This document shows, in pieces, positions 1 through 8,409 of a stretch of 64,000 nt of DNA (positions within the stretch are counted from its first letter, which is position 1; each line of letters opens with the position of its first letter). The position numbers and the translations under genes were made by a program. Under the pieces are notes generated by a model that worked only from the letters and a program-made list of their open reading frames with translations, ran no database searches and had not been told where the DNA came from. The stretch covers positions 62,001-126,000 of the forward strand of contig JAXHMA010000001.1 in the NCBI GenBank assembly GCA_034521835.1. Direction: 5' to 3'. Source of the DNA: JAMQKA01 sp034521835 (lineage in GTDB: Bacteria > Bacteroidota > Rhodothermia > Balneolales > Balneolaceae).

Positions 1-2
1 GA

Positions 3-965
3 GAGTACCTCACCATGCTTCCGAACCTGAAGCCGCTCGACTACGAAGGCAACACCCATCACGAGGTGCGCATCGATATTCTTGTCCAGGAGATAGAAGT
101 GGCCGACGGCGTTCGCTACCGCGCGTGGACCTTCGGCGGCACCGTGCCGGGACCCGTACTGCACGTACGGGAGGGCGACCGCATCACCTTTACCATGAAG
201 AACCGCTCCGGCGAAGAGGTGACCATCACTGAGCCAACAAAGGAGGGAGCCCCTTTCATGCAGCAGGTGGCCAATAACAATTTTATGAAAGCAAATCCAG
301 CCATCATGCCGATGCCCCACTCCATGGACTTCCATGCGGGAACTGTGGCCAAAGATGACAAATGGCGAACTATTGCACCCGGAGAGTCGATCAAATTTGA
401 CTGGATTGCAAACTATGCCGGCACCTACATCTATCACTGCGGTACGCCCAGCGTGCTGATGCACACCGCCATGGGGCAGCACGGTGCGGTCGTCGTATCT
501 CCCAAAGACGGGTATCCCACGGACCAGCAGGTGGATCGTGAGTATGTAATCGTTCAGTCGGAATATTACCTGCGCAAAGGTCCGGGCGAACTGTTCCAGT
601 ATGATTATGAGGCTGCGCAAAACAGCAATCCTTCGCACGTGGTATTTAACGGGCACCAAACCATGCTGCACGATCAGCCGCTAGAGGCCAATGCCGGCCA
701 GCGCGTGCGCTTCCACGTTTCCAACAACGGACCCAGCGGCACCTCCAGCTTCCACGTGATCGGTGGGATTTTTGACCGCGTATGGCTCGAGGGGCATCCC
801 TTTAACGAGCTGCGCGGCATGCAGACGGTACTGCTGGGGGCCTCCAGCTCGGCTACCATCGACATGATCGTGCCGGAAGAGGGCAAATACATCCTGATTG
901 ACCACGAATTCGCCGATGCCGAAAAAGGGGCCACCGGGACGCTGAAAGCTGGTCCCCGCAAATAA
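3..965 (+). CDS. nirK: Copper-containing nitrite reductase, 5' end outside window
   Basis: Two-domain cupredoxin enzyme that reduces nitrite to nitric oxide in the periplasm. The frame is open to the window edge, so the signal peptide probably lies upstream; the first ATG is at 15. Counting from that Met, the visible residues are type 1 copper ligands H102, C142 and H150, type 2 ligands H107, H141 and H297, and catalytic D105 and H247. The axial type 1 position, normally Met five residues after the second His, is Gln155 (motif HTAMGQHG). A loop before PHSMDFH is longer than in classical NirK. nirV, a SCO chaperone and two cupredoxins follow on the same strand, which supports a role in denitrification. 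The family call is firm; activity with the Gln axial residue is inference. Confidence 0.88.
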   Translation, partial: EYLTMLPNLKPLDYEGNTHHEVRIDILVQEIEVADGVRYRAWTFGGTVPGPVLHVREGDRITFTMKNRSGEEVTITEPTKEGAPFMQQVANNNFMKANPAIMPMPHSMDFHAGTVAKDDKWRTIAPGESIKFDWIANYAGTYIYHCGTPSVLMHTAMGQHGAVVVSPKDGYPTDQQVDREYVIVQSEYYLRKGPGELFQYDYEAAQNSNPSHVVFNGHQTMLHDQPLEANAGQRVRFHVSNNGPSGTSSFHVIGGIFDRVWLEGHPFNELRGMQTVLLGASSSATIDMIVPEEGKYILIDHEFADAEKGATGTLKAGPRK

Positions 966-1011
966 GACGGTACATGGTCATCAACCAACATTCAGATAAG
1001 GAAGTAAACCA

Positions 1012-1821
1012 ATGAAACTCCTGACGAACATAGCACCTGTTAAAACGCTCGCTCTTGCAGCAGTCGTGATGGTACTGAGCCTGGCCTCCGCAGCAGGAGC
1101 CCAGCCCAGGCAGGTGCTGGTTCCGTCGGGATCTTTTCATTCCGTCATGCCCGAAGTGGAAGGCAAACCGATCCAAGTTGATACATTTTACCTGGATATG
1201 ACGGCCGTGACCAATGAACAATATGCCGAGTTTGTAGCCGACAACAAGCAATGGCAGCGCGGTGAAGTGCCTGCCGTTTTTGCCAACAACCAGTATTTGG
1301 AACATTGGAAGAGAAACCGCCCAGATTATAATTCGACAGGGAAAAATCGTCCCGTAACCCACGTCTCGTGGTTTGCTGCAAATGCCTACTGCCAGTGGAC
1401 CGGTGGACGACTGCCCACCCTGAACGAATGGGAATATTCCGCACAGCTTATGGATTTCAATTCTACAGAAGAAATTAGTCAATTCACAGCCACCCTGATG
1501 GGCTGGTATTCCAGTGTGGATACCAGGAACAGCGCGCCGGTCGGCTCCACCGGTATTGAAACGCGCCAGGGCGTAAAAGATCAGTTTGGATTGATCATGG
1601 AATGGGTGCAGGATTTCAAGCCGCCCGTAGCCGATGATCTTTCCCTGGATTGCGGAACCGTGGGACGCATGCAACAGCTGGGCAACGCCTACAGCTACGC
1701 TGCATCCATCCGGTATATTACGCGCATGAGTTACAAAGCAACAAGTACTACGGCCATCATGGGCTTCCGGTGTGCCTACAATGTTAACATGGAATCTGAC
1801 ACTGCAACCCCGATACAATGA
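1012..1821 (+). CDS. nirV: NirV-like SUMF1/formylglycine-generating-enzyme-fold protein
   Basis: Exported protein of 269 residues with a signal peptide (about residues 1-30, cut near AGA-QP) followed by one FGE-sulfatase (SUMF1) domain. Domain signs are the opening VLVPSG, TNEQYAEFV, PVTHVSWFAANAYCQW, GGRLPTLNEWEY and the closing GFRCAYN. The usual RGGSW stretch is replaced by DCGTVGRM, so it is a paralogue and probably not a sulfatase-activating enzyme. Genes of this fold next to nirK are known as nirV (nirKV of Rhodobacter sphaeroides); their role in nitrite reductase maturation is unresolved. It starts 46 bases after nirK, and its stop overlaps the start of the SCO gene (ATGA), so it is co-transcribed and translationally coupled. 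Confidence 0.8.
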   Translation: MKLLTNIAPVKTLALAAVVMVLSLASAAGAQPRQVLVPSGSFHSVMPEVEGKPIQVDTFYLDMTAVTNEQYAEFVADNKQWQRGEVPAVFANNQYLEHWKRNRPDYNSTGKNRPVTHVSWFAANAYCQWTGGRLPTLNEWEYSAQLMDFNSTEEISQFTATLMGWYSSVDTRNSAPVGSTGIETRQGVKDQFGLIMEWVQDFKPPVADDLSLDCGTVGRMQQLGNAYSYAASIRYITRMSYKATSTTAIMGFRCAYNVNMESDTATPIQ

Positions 1822-2428
1822 AAACTCTGTCATTCATACTGCTGATCCTGGGATGGGTAACCGGCCTAAGCGCCCAGCATCACCACAACCATGAAACGGG
1901 ATTAAATGCAAGCGAAATAAACGCTGAACACTCCCTGTATCATCTGGATGTTGACTGGATCGATCACCGTGGAGACACGTATACGCTCAGCGATTTTCGG
2001 GCCGGCCGGTAATCGTGGTCATGTTTTACGGCAACTGCACGCAGGTCTGCCCGATTTTGATACAGGATACCTGGCGGCTGTTCAGCATGCTTGCTGAGGC
2101 GGATCGTGCCACCGTACACGTGCTGGCCATCACCTTTGACACGGAAAACGATACGCCGGAAGTGCTGCATGAGTACGCCGAATACGAACAACTGAACATA
2201 CCCGGATGGCACTTTCTGAGCTCTGAGCCAGCCAATGTTAGAACCCTGGCCATGCTGCTCGGCGTGCAGTATTCGAAGAAAAGTGACGGTCATTTTGCCC
2301 ACTCCAACCTGGTTACAGTGCTGGACGGGCAGGGACGAATTGCAAAACGAGTAGAGGGGTTAAATCAGACGATGGATGAAGCCGCTGAAACTATTCGTTC
2401 TATAATCGATAAGAATGTGAAACAATGA
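1818..2428 (+). CDS. SCO1/SenC copper chaperone (frameshifted)
   Basis: SCO-family thioredoxin-fold protein that delivers copper to cuproenzymes in the periplasm. Residues 1-19 form a signal peptide; a His-rich stretch (HHHNHE) follows, then the thioredoxin domain. The CxxxC copper site is in GNCTQVCP, and the later conserved His is in DGHFAHSN. The reading frame breaks at about 2000-2012 (after LSDFRAGR), where the next frame reads PVIVVMFYGNC, so a one-base indel in the GGCCGGCCGG stretch explains the split. The start overlaps the nirV stop, and the stop overlaps the likely start of the next cupredoxin. The context points to loading copper into NirK and the cupredoxins. Confidence 0.85.
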
Positions 2429-2924
2429 AATATTTCGCATTATGGTACTTATCTTCAGCATCCTGGTGGTCACCGGCTCTGCTTTTGCTGGAAATCTCAG
2501 GGTAGATACCGTAATAGTTGAAATTAAGGGCACAGTAACCGACGCTCGATTTGTACCCGCGGTTGTCAAGGTTCAGCCTGGTGATGTAATTCAATTTGAA
2601 GTCCGTGAAGGCCTGCACACTGTTACAGCGTACCACCCGGAAAACCGGCGGCCGCTGCGGATACCAAAAGCGGCTACGCCCTTTGATTCAGGTTTGCTGA
2701 AACCGGGAGAAATTTGGTTTTTAAGTATCGATGCAGAAGGCGTCTATGATTACTTCTGCCTGCCGCACGAACGAATGGGGCACGTTGGACGGATTTTCTC
2801 TGGTTCAGTGGAAGGAATTCCTGCTTATCCTGCGGATCAAATCCCCGATAAAGCACTAAAAAAAATCGACAGTTTAACTATTGGTTTTAACAAAACAATA
2901 CTCATAAATCCTAAAAGGAAATAA
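2425..2924 (+). CDS. Plastocyanin/halocyanin-like cupredoxin
   Basis: Periplasmic blue-copper electron carrier of about 165 residues. The uninterrupted frame starts at 2442 with MVLIFSILVVTGSAFAG, a signal peptide lacking its charged N-terminus. ATG 2425 overlaps the SCO stop (ATGA) and reads MKYFAL, so the true start is probably 2425 with a one-base deletion near 2440. Counting from 2442, ligands are H59 (GLHTVT), C106 and H109 in CLPHERMGH. The axial position eight residues after Cys, Met in plastocyanin, is His114, with Met112 nearby, so the axial ligand is uncertain. It sits between the SCO chaperone and the azurin-like protein and is a possible electron donor to NirK. Confidence 0.78.
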
Positions 2925-2926
2925 CC

Positions 2927-3379
2927 ATGAAATCACTTATAAAAATAACACTAATAGTAGCACTTACATTGGTCGGTACGGTCTCAACGGCGTTAGCCCA
3001 GCGTACCATCGAAATGATCGGAACTGACAACATGAAGTTCAGCGTAACAACCATAGAAGCGGAAGCAGGTGAAGAGATCACCATCCAGCTGACCACCAAA
3101 AGCCAGATTCCCAAATCAGCGATGGCCCACAACGTGGTGATCGTCGATAAGGATGCAGATGTAGACGCTTTTGCCATGGCCTCCATGCAGGCGCGCGACA
3201 ATGACTATATTGCTCCGGATTATAAAGATCAGATTGTAGCGGCAACGGGTCTGGCCGGTGGCGGTGAAACCGTTGAAGTGACCTTTACCGTGCCCCAGGA
3301 ACCTGGTGAGTATGAATATATCTGCACTTTTCCGGGTCACTACCAGGCTGGAATGAAGGGCGTTTTGACCGTCAAATAA
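2927..3379 (+). CDS. Azurin-like blue copper protein
   Basis: Secreted cupredoxin of 150 residues; the signal peptide ends at ALA-Q (residues 24/25). The type 1 copper ligands are all visible: H68 (AMAHNVV), C133, H138 and M143 in CTFPGHYQAGMKG, the azurin-type loop with one extra residue. Azurins and pseudoazurins shuttle single electrons to copper nitrite reductases, and this gene is the last in the nirK cluster, starting two bases after the preceding stop. A strong terminator follows at 3404. The frame is intact. Electron donation to NirK is inferred from family and context. Confidence 0.88.
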   Translation: MKSLIKITLIVALTLVGTVSTALAQRTIEMIGTDNMKFSVTTIEAEAGEEITIQLTTKSQIPKSAMAHNVVIVDKDADVDAFAMASMQARDNDYIAPDYKDQIVAATGLAGGGETVEVTFTVPQEPGEYEYICTFPGHYQAGMKGVLTVK

Positions 3380-3403
3380 GCCGACCATCTTACTAGCTAA
3401 ATT

Positions 3404-3438
3404 AAAAAAGGCAGTCCACTAAAAGGGCTGCCTTTTTT
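3404..3438. terminator. Bidirectional rho-independent terminator
   Basis: An A6-GGCAG / CTGCC-T6 hairpin with a 13-base loop. It has T-runs on both strands, so it can end the nirK cluster on the plus strand and the convergent DinB gene on the minus strand. Confidence 0.85.
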
Positions 3439-3489
3439 GTTGAACTATTTTTAGGTCCAAAATTTTAGAGCCGAAATTTAGATCTTTTG

Positions 3490-4068
3490 TTATTCACTCC
3501 ATGGGGGAACAACATTGTTCATGCGGGCGTATGCTATAAGCTGGCCGAGATGCTCTGAGGCATGATCGCCCAGCACAAACATCGCCTGCCGTTTGGTCAC
3601 CTTGTTGCCAAAGAAATCGATTTGAACCTCAAACTCTTCTGCCGCCATAGTGGTAAGAGCATCCTGGATAAAGCTTACCGACTCTTTCAGTGCTTCGATA
3701 GCCTGTTGCTTGTCCATGCCCGATTTTTCCATTTCCTGGGGATTGATACCCTCCGGCACTTCTGCCCCGATCATGGAACCAAAAAAGTAATTGGCACTGG
3801 CTATGTGCAGCACCGCTTCCCGTACCGACCGGATGCCCTCGGCGGGCCGCCAGTCATAAGCGTCTTCTGGAATGGCACCGGCAAGCTGAACAGCTTTGTC
3901 AGACGTAAAATTATAGACGTTAAGAAAGTCGGAGACCACGGCATCAGCATTAGTATTGGCATCGCTGCTCTGGGCTATGGCTGGAGTAAACGAGCAAGAG
4001 ACAAGCAGCACAATAAATGCTGCGCTCAGGCTTAAACGGTGAGTAGTTTTAATGAGCGTAGTGGGCAT
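3490..4068 (-). CDS. DinB/YfiT-like putative metal-dependent protein, exported
   Basis: 192 residues with an N-terminal signal (residues 1-33; LLVSC could also be a lipobox) and one DinB four-helix bundle. The three His of the fold are visible in VLHIASANYF and DHASEHLGQ, which normally bind one metal. Family members include damage-induced proteins and thiol-dependent transferases; the exported Bacteroidota members have no settled function. An AGGAGG ribosome site lies just before the ATG. The gene stands alone, convergent with the nirK cluster, with which it shares a terminator. Confidence 0.78.
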   Translation of the reverse strand: MPTTLIKTTHRLSLSAAFIVLLVSCSFTPAIAQSSDANTNADAVVSDFLNVYNFTSDKAVQLAGAIPEDAYDWRPAEGIRSVREAVLHIASANYFFGSMIGAEVPEGINPQEMEKSGMDKQQAIEALKESVSFIQDALTTMAAEEFEVQIDFFGNKVTKRQAMFVLGDHASEHLGQLIAYARMNNVVPPWSE

Positions 4069-4255
4069 AACGCCTCCTTTTTTTAAAAATAAGTTAGTGA
4101 TGAAAGTGACAACAATTCGTGTAGCTCAAAAATCAATATTCAATGTAAATATAAATTTTATTAGATGGGCTAAATTATTGAAAATAATGAAGTAGAGGGC
4201 TTATTAGATTTTTTATAAATGTGAAAAAATAATCTTAAAAAGCTACTCGATTTTT

Positions 4256-5005
4256 TCAGTTAAGGGGAAATTTAACCTGAAATGTTGTCCACTTATCACC
4301 CGATTTTATTTCAAGTTCACCTTCCAATTGCTTAGTTAGTGTTTGGATCAAAGTCATGCCAAGTGATTGCTGATTGTCAAGGTTAAAGTCGTCGGGAAGC
4401 CCCTGTCCGTTATCAGCAACACGGAGGGTTCCCGTTCCATTTTCTTTTACTAAGGTTATGCGTAAATCCCCGTTTTTTACGTCTGAAAAGCCATGCTTGT
4501 AGGCGTTGTTTAGCAATTCGTTTAGTATCAGCCCAATCGGTAAGGCCTTGGTTATGTCCAAACTAAAGCTTTGAACCTCTTGCGTAATGGAAATGTCTCG
4601 TAGGTCTGCCTCATAAGAGTTAGCAACCATATTGGCAAAATCTCCAATATATTCTTGAATGTCTATATCAGAAAGTGTTTCTGTCTGATATAGCTTTTCA
4701 TGGATCAATGCAATAGAATGTATGCGAGCCTGGGTATCTTGGAGAGTGTGCCTTACCTCATCATCTGCTTCATTTTTTTGCAATTCAAGCAGGCCGGAGA
4801 TCACTGCCAGATTATTCTTTACGCGATGGTGGATTTCCGCTAATAATGTCTGCTTCTCTTCGAGGGATTTTTGTATTTCAACTTCATGTTTCTTGCGGTC
4901 TGATATATCCCGCACGGTTCCTACAATGGCAGTCGGGTTACCGTTGCTATCCTTGACCAGCGATCGTTGATTATTAACCCAGATAAAATTTCCTTCATTC
5001 CTGAG
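4256..5005 (-). pseudogene. HisKA_2 sensor kinase, C-terminal half (cut by IS30 element)
   Basis: The 3' half of a sensor histidine kinase. It holds the end of a PAS domain (NFIWVNNQRSLVKDSNG), a PAC segment, a HisKA_2 dimerisation helix with phospho-acceptor His in EIHHRVKNNLAVIS, and a HATPase_c domain (N box LNELLNNAYKHGF, G box VADNGQGLPDDF). The upstream half lies at 6097-7110 beyond the insertion. Joining the flanks in frame gives a continuous PAS domain (KAV then LRNEGNF). It may be expressed as a fragment from inside the element, but the kinase as a whole is broken. It resembles the GAF kinase at 43421-44593. Confidence 0.85.
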
Positions 5006-5026
5006 TTCAAGTAATAAGTGCAACAC
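5006..5026 (+). repeat. IS30 left terminal inverted repeat
   Basis: The reverse complement of 6076-6096 matches at most positions. Both begin TTCAAGT and end GCAACAC. Confidence 0.8.
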
Positions 5027-5034
5027 GTAAGTAA

Positions 5035-5058
5035 GACCTCAGGGGCACCCCTGAGGTC
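5035..5058 (+). other. Perfect 11-bp hairpin inside the IS leader
   Basis: GACCTCAGGGG and CCCCTGAGGTC separated by CA, 32 bases before the transposase start. It is placed to block transcription or translation that reads into the element from outside, a known protective device in several insertion sequences. That role here is inference. Confidence 0.7.
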
Positions 5059-5089
5059 GACCGCCAAGCGGGTTATATTAGTGTTGCTT

Positions 5090-6095
5090 ATGCAAGAATA
5101 CACCCAACTTAGCTTAGAAAATCGTCATCAAATCAAAGCTCTGCTCGATGCGGGCCATAATCAGAGCGAGGTTGCCCGGACTATTGGCGTCCACCGCTCG
5201 ACGATCAGCCGCGAGCTCAAACGCAATGTAGCCAATGAAGGCTCGGAGGCCAACCAGTATTGCCCTGAAGCCGCTCAGCAGCTAACCGACCAGCGCCACC
5301 AGAGATAAACCCAAACACCAGCCGCTTTACCGACGCTCTCAAAGCTCAGGCCCGCCAGTGGCTGATCGAAGAGAAACTGTCCCCGGAGCTGATCAGCGGG
5401 CGCTGGCAGGTCTTAGGCATCGATGGCGTTTCCCATGAGACCATCTACCAGTGGATATGGGAGGCCAAACTGACTGGCGATCCGGCCGATAAGGATCTCT
5501 ACAAACACCTCAAGCACGGTGGCCGAAAGGCCAAGCGGGGCAATCGGCAAGACAGCAGAGGCCGAATCAAAGGACGCGTCTCGATCACCGAGCGCCCCGA
5601 TGTGGTCGAACAGCGAAAACGCCTTGGTGACATCGAGGTCGATCTGATGATGGGCAAGGCCCACAAATCGGCCCTGCTGGTGCTGACCGACCGGACCACC
5701 CTGCTGACCAGCCCTGGAGAAGTCACTTCCAGAAAAGCGGAGGGAATGGCCGAGGCCATCATCGATCAGCTCTCGGATATCCCTTCTGGGTTCATTAAGA
5801 CCCTAACCTTCGACAACGACAAGGCGTTTGCTCGTCACCAGAACGATTGCCGAGCAGCTTGGAGGCCGATACCTACTTTACCCGGCCTTATACCTCCCAG
5901 GATAAAGGCACCGTTGAAAACCGTATTTGGGTGATCCGGCGGTTCTTCCCGAAGGGTACCGACCTTCGAGGTATATCCCAAGAGCGCATCAACACCGTCG
6001 AGCAGTACCTGAACTTTCGTCCCATTCGTAAATTTGATTACCTTCATCCTATTCAACAAACCCTAAAACACCGCTGTGTTGCATTAATCACTTGA
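5090..6095 (+). CDS. IS30-family transposase (frameshifted)
   Basis: DDE transposase that would move the surrounding element. The N-terminal HTH reads EYTQLSLENRHQIKALLDAG and then GVHRSTISREL. The middle, in another frame from about 5300, has ISGRWQVLGIDGVSHETIY. The catalytic core has the first Asp in DIEVDLMMGKAHKS, the second in TFDNDKAF, and the Glu in KGTVENRIWVIRRFFPKGTD. Two frame breaks (near 5300 and near 5850) split it into three pieces, so as written it is inactive. The stop lies inside the right inverted repeat. It could be a decayed copy or a victim of the indels seen across the window. Confidence 0.85.
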
Positions 6096-6096
6096 A
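6076..6096 (+). repeat. IS30 right terminal inverted repeat
   Basis: Inverted partner of 5006-5026, ending ACTTGAA. It contains the transposase stop codon. Confidence 0.8.
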
Positions 6097-7110
6097 CACG
6101 GCCTTTGTTTTGATGCGAAATTCAGTTTCGGGCGTGAATTGGTCTTTGATTCCGTTTCCTTTCATCTCCTCAATTTCCCGGTCCAATCTTTTGCGATCTT
6201 CGGGATGTATGCGATCCAATATATATTCAGGCCCTCTATCTAATATCTGATCGGGTGAATAGCCGAGCATGTTTTTTACAGCGGGACTCATATATTCGTA
6301 GTCACCAGATTCAAAATCCATCTGGTAAATTACGTCGCGAGAGTTTTGGAGGACCGTGCGGAATTTGGCTTCAGCTTTTAGTCAGTTGCTGATTCAGACT
6401 ACTGATATTCCCAAAATAACTGCGGGTAATGAAATACCCTGTAACGAGATGATAATTATTCCTAATCCTATAATAGACCAGAAGAGTACGGTTCGAATCC
6501 AGCGAGCGCCATCTGCCATTGTTGCTGAAAACGAGCTTTCCAACTCTGTTAATCGTGCATCTATAGTGGAAATATCTCGGATAAACAGATTTCTGGTATC
6601 GCTGTCAAAGCGATCCTCCTGTATGGTCTGATGTATAACACGACCGAGACTGTCCAGTTCAGCGATTTTCTGGTTCCCCTTTTTCCAAATATCAAAAGCC
6701 TGTTGTAAATAGGATATATCTTCGTGAAATTTGGCCAGCCATATTAACAGATTAATATCATCGGGATGGATATCGGCAGTCTGAAATCCCTTGAATGCCA
6801 AGTCGTAATCTGGATTGTCTGAGACCAGCGTTTGTCGGGTTGTTTTAAATGCTTTGTGCAATTCTAACTCTTTATGGAACTGTTTGTAAAATTGAGGTTG
6901 CTCTTTAACGGTGTATCGAATAAGCAGGCTCGTAGCTTCTTTTTGGGCTTTGGTCCATTGGCCTTCAGCCCCCACATACGCCCGTACAGCAGAGAGCGTT
7001 TTAGTTCCATAATGTGTTGCTACGAATATAAAGAGGGCTAGTACCACAAAGACTGAGATGATTGCAATATTTCCTCTCTTGTTGCGAAAATGTTTCGTTA
7101 AATTAGCCAT
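6097..7110 (-). pseudogene. Sensor kinase, N-terminal half (membrane sensor plus PAS)
   Basis: The 5' half of the kinase at 4256-5005. It starts MANLTKHFRNKRG at 7110, then a membrane helix (about residues 17-33) and a helical periplasmic sensor of about 190 residues. A second membrane helix (VLFWSIIGLGIIIIS) follows, then the start of a PAS domain (FRTVLQNSRDVIYQMDF, MLGYSPDQIL, RIHPEDRKRLDREIEEM). Two further frame breaks occur at about 6390-6420 and at an A4 run near 6378. The alternative frames read FGNISSLNQQLTK and KAEAKFRTVL, so the ancestral protein is clear. The IS30 element ends it after TEFRIKTKAV. Confidence 0.82.
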
Positions 7111-7506
7111 TGAGAATCTATTTTCGCTTACCCTAAGCCAGATGATATATCGGATACAAATATACGTATATAAATATAAACGTATAAGCGCGAATAACAT
7201 AGTTAATGAGGGTATCATAGGAAGGGATCAAATTTGCCTTCGGCTCTTATACATTGATGTCGATGTAATCATATAGATGTACTATAATACCATAACAACT
7301 GAATGTGCATTATAGATCTTACGTTGAACGCATTCCAAAAAAATAATAGAAGAGGATGGATTCCATGATGTTAATGGTTTTTCAACGACAATGGTTTGCC
7401 ATTAAAAGAGCCATAAAATATTATAACTTGATCCCGATATTGAATTTAAAAACATCCACAACAAAGGCTTAATGTTTACCTTTGAATCCATAGTTATTGG
7501 ACATTT
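7111..7506. other. Gene-free spacer
   Basis: About 400 bases of AT-rich DNA between the broken kinase and the barrel gene. It contains short frames only; I see no RNA gene, repeat or clear terminator. Confidence 0.5.
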
Positions 7507-8055
7507 CTAAAAACTCCATCCTATTCCTACTGTACCCCAAGGCATGAAAGGTTCACTTTCAAACGTTTCACCCGATATCTTAATATCACTGTTATTCAGG
7601 GTATATCCGAGACCGACCACCGGACTCAAATACAAGTTGCCGAGACCGGTATTCCAATGGTACCCAGCGCGGAGCCCCAGGGAATATCCCGTATACGTCT
7701 TGTTTTCATTCGAAGAGTCCAGCGTAATATCAGCCTGGGCTATTCCAAACTCAGGACCAATATAAAATCCATCCGTCCCGGCAACAAAGCGCTCGGCTTG
7801 CAGTATTATTCCTTTGAGCGCAGTGGAAAACCCTTCGTTTCCGTGTTGTGATTCAGGGACAGAGAGCTCTCTATAGGCTTCGATGCTGTATGTCCACGGT
7901 CCATACTGGTAACTTCCGGTGATTCCAGCGCCTCCCAGGAGATATGCTACCGGTTCGGTCTCGATGCTAAACTTTTGAACTTTATCCTGAGCCTTAACGG
8001 GTTGTGTTAAGTTTACAATTATGAATAGCGCGAATGTTACGGTTAACGATCTCAT
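7507..8055 (-). CDS. Small outer-membrane beta-barrel protein
   Basis: 182 residues: a signal peptide (1-22, ending VKA-QD), then alternating hydrophobic strands typical of an eight-stranded barrel (FYIGPEFGIAQADIT, YSLGLRAGYHW, LYLSPVVGLGYTLN) and a C-terminal aromatic strand ending GIGWSF. It resembles OmpA-like or DUF3575-type barrels. No substrate can be inferred. It is a single gene, with the structured intergenic element at 8160-8338 upstream of its start. Confidence 0.65.
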   Translation of the reverse strand: MRSLTVTFALFIIVNLTQPVKAQDKVQKFSIETEPVAYLLGGAGITGSYQYGPWTYSIEAYRELSVPESQHGNEGFSTALKGIILQAERFVAGTDGFYIGPEFGIAQADITLDSSNENKTYTGYSLGLRAGYHWNTGLGNLYLSPVVGLGYTLNNSDIKISGETFESEPFMPWGTVGIGWSF

Positions 8056-8159
8056 AACCTTCGACTTGCTTTATAATTGGCATTCTCGTTTTAATTTAAC
8101 GTCAGCTCGGGATAAAGAGGATTTAAAATCAGTTTATTGCTGGACCCTTTCCGGCCTTC

Positions 8160-8288
8160 GAAATTTTTGTTGACCTGAGTGACTGCAGCGGGAGCGTTCA
8201 AGAAACCATTTCTGTTTGAGATCTGCGTATGTCAGCAGATCGAGTTAAATGGTTTTAGCTGTCGCGGAGGGAACGCAACAAAAATTTC
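8160..8288. repeat. Three nested perfect inverted repeats (cruciform or structured RNA)
   Basis: The outer arms are 13 bp (8160-8172 with 8276-8288, GAAATTTTTGTTG), the middle arms 9 bp (8203-8211 with 8247-8255, AAACCATTT) and the inner arms 7 bp (8220-8226 with 8235-8241, GATCTGC). The centre is a short loop. There is no coding sense in any frame. It sits between two genes pointing away from it to the left and towards it from the right. It resembles intergenic REP/BIME or MITE-like elements of Bacteroidota; the identity is not established. Confidence 0.65.
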
Positions 8289-8308
8289 ACCCGGCGGCGA
8301 CGTTTTTG

Positions 8309-8338
8309 GTTCGTTTTTTCGTCGCTGAAAAAATGAAC
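8309..8338. repeat. 12-bp hairpin with T6/A6 arms
   Basis: GTTCGTTTTTTC pairs with GAAAAAATGAAC (one G-T wobble) around GTCGCT. It follows the nested inverted repeats and may belong to the same element. It lies downstream of the minus-strand ArsR-rhodanese gene and could also help end its transcript. Confidence 0.6.
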
Positions 8339-8409
8339 ACCAATAAAAAGTCTTCAATTAGCAATTAAATGAAGATTTTGCTGAATGCTTAAACCGAGTT
8401 CACGTTAAT

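Larger units (their letters stand above)
5006..6096 (+). mobile_element. IS30-family insertion sequence
   Basis: About 1.09 kb. It is bounded by imperfect 21-base terminal inverted repeats (5006-5026 and 6076-6096, sharing TTCAAGT and ATGCAACAC/GTGCAACAC cores) and carries one IS30-type DDE transposase. It lies inside a histidine kinase gene, between the two halves of its PAS domain. I could not see the usual 2-3 base target duplication: the flanks end in GAG and begin with CAC. The exact ends may therefore be off by a base, or the duplication has changed. Confidence 0.88.

Noticed and set aside
853..1833. Long minus-strand frame opposite nirV
   Set aside because: It is antisense to a recognisable gene, has no domain sense and no ribosome site; a shadow frame.
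1990..2015. Programmed ribosomal frameshift in the SCO gene
   Set aside because: There is no classical slippery heptamer, and the window has too many similar breaks in unrelated genes; a sequence error is simpler.
7111..7300. Upstream start for the broken kinase (at 7218)
   Set aside because: The extra 36 residues are AT-rich and lack kinase features; MANLTKHF at 7110 directly precedes the first membrane helix and is the better start.
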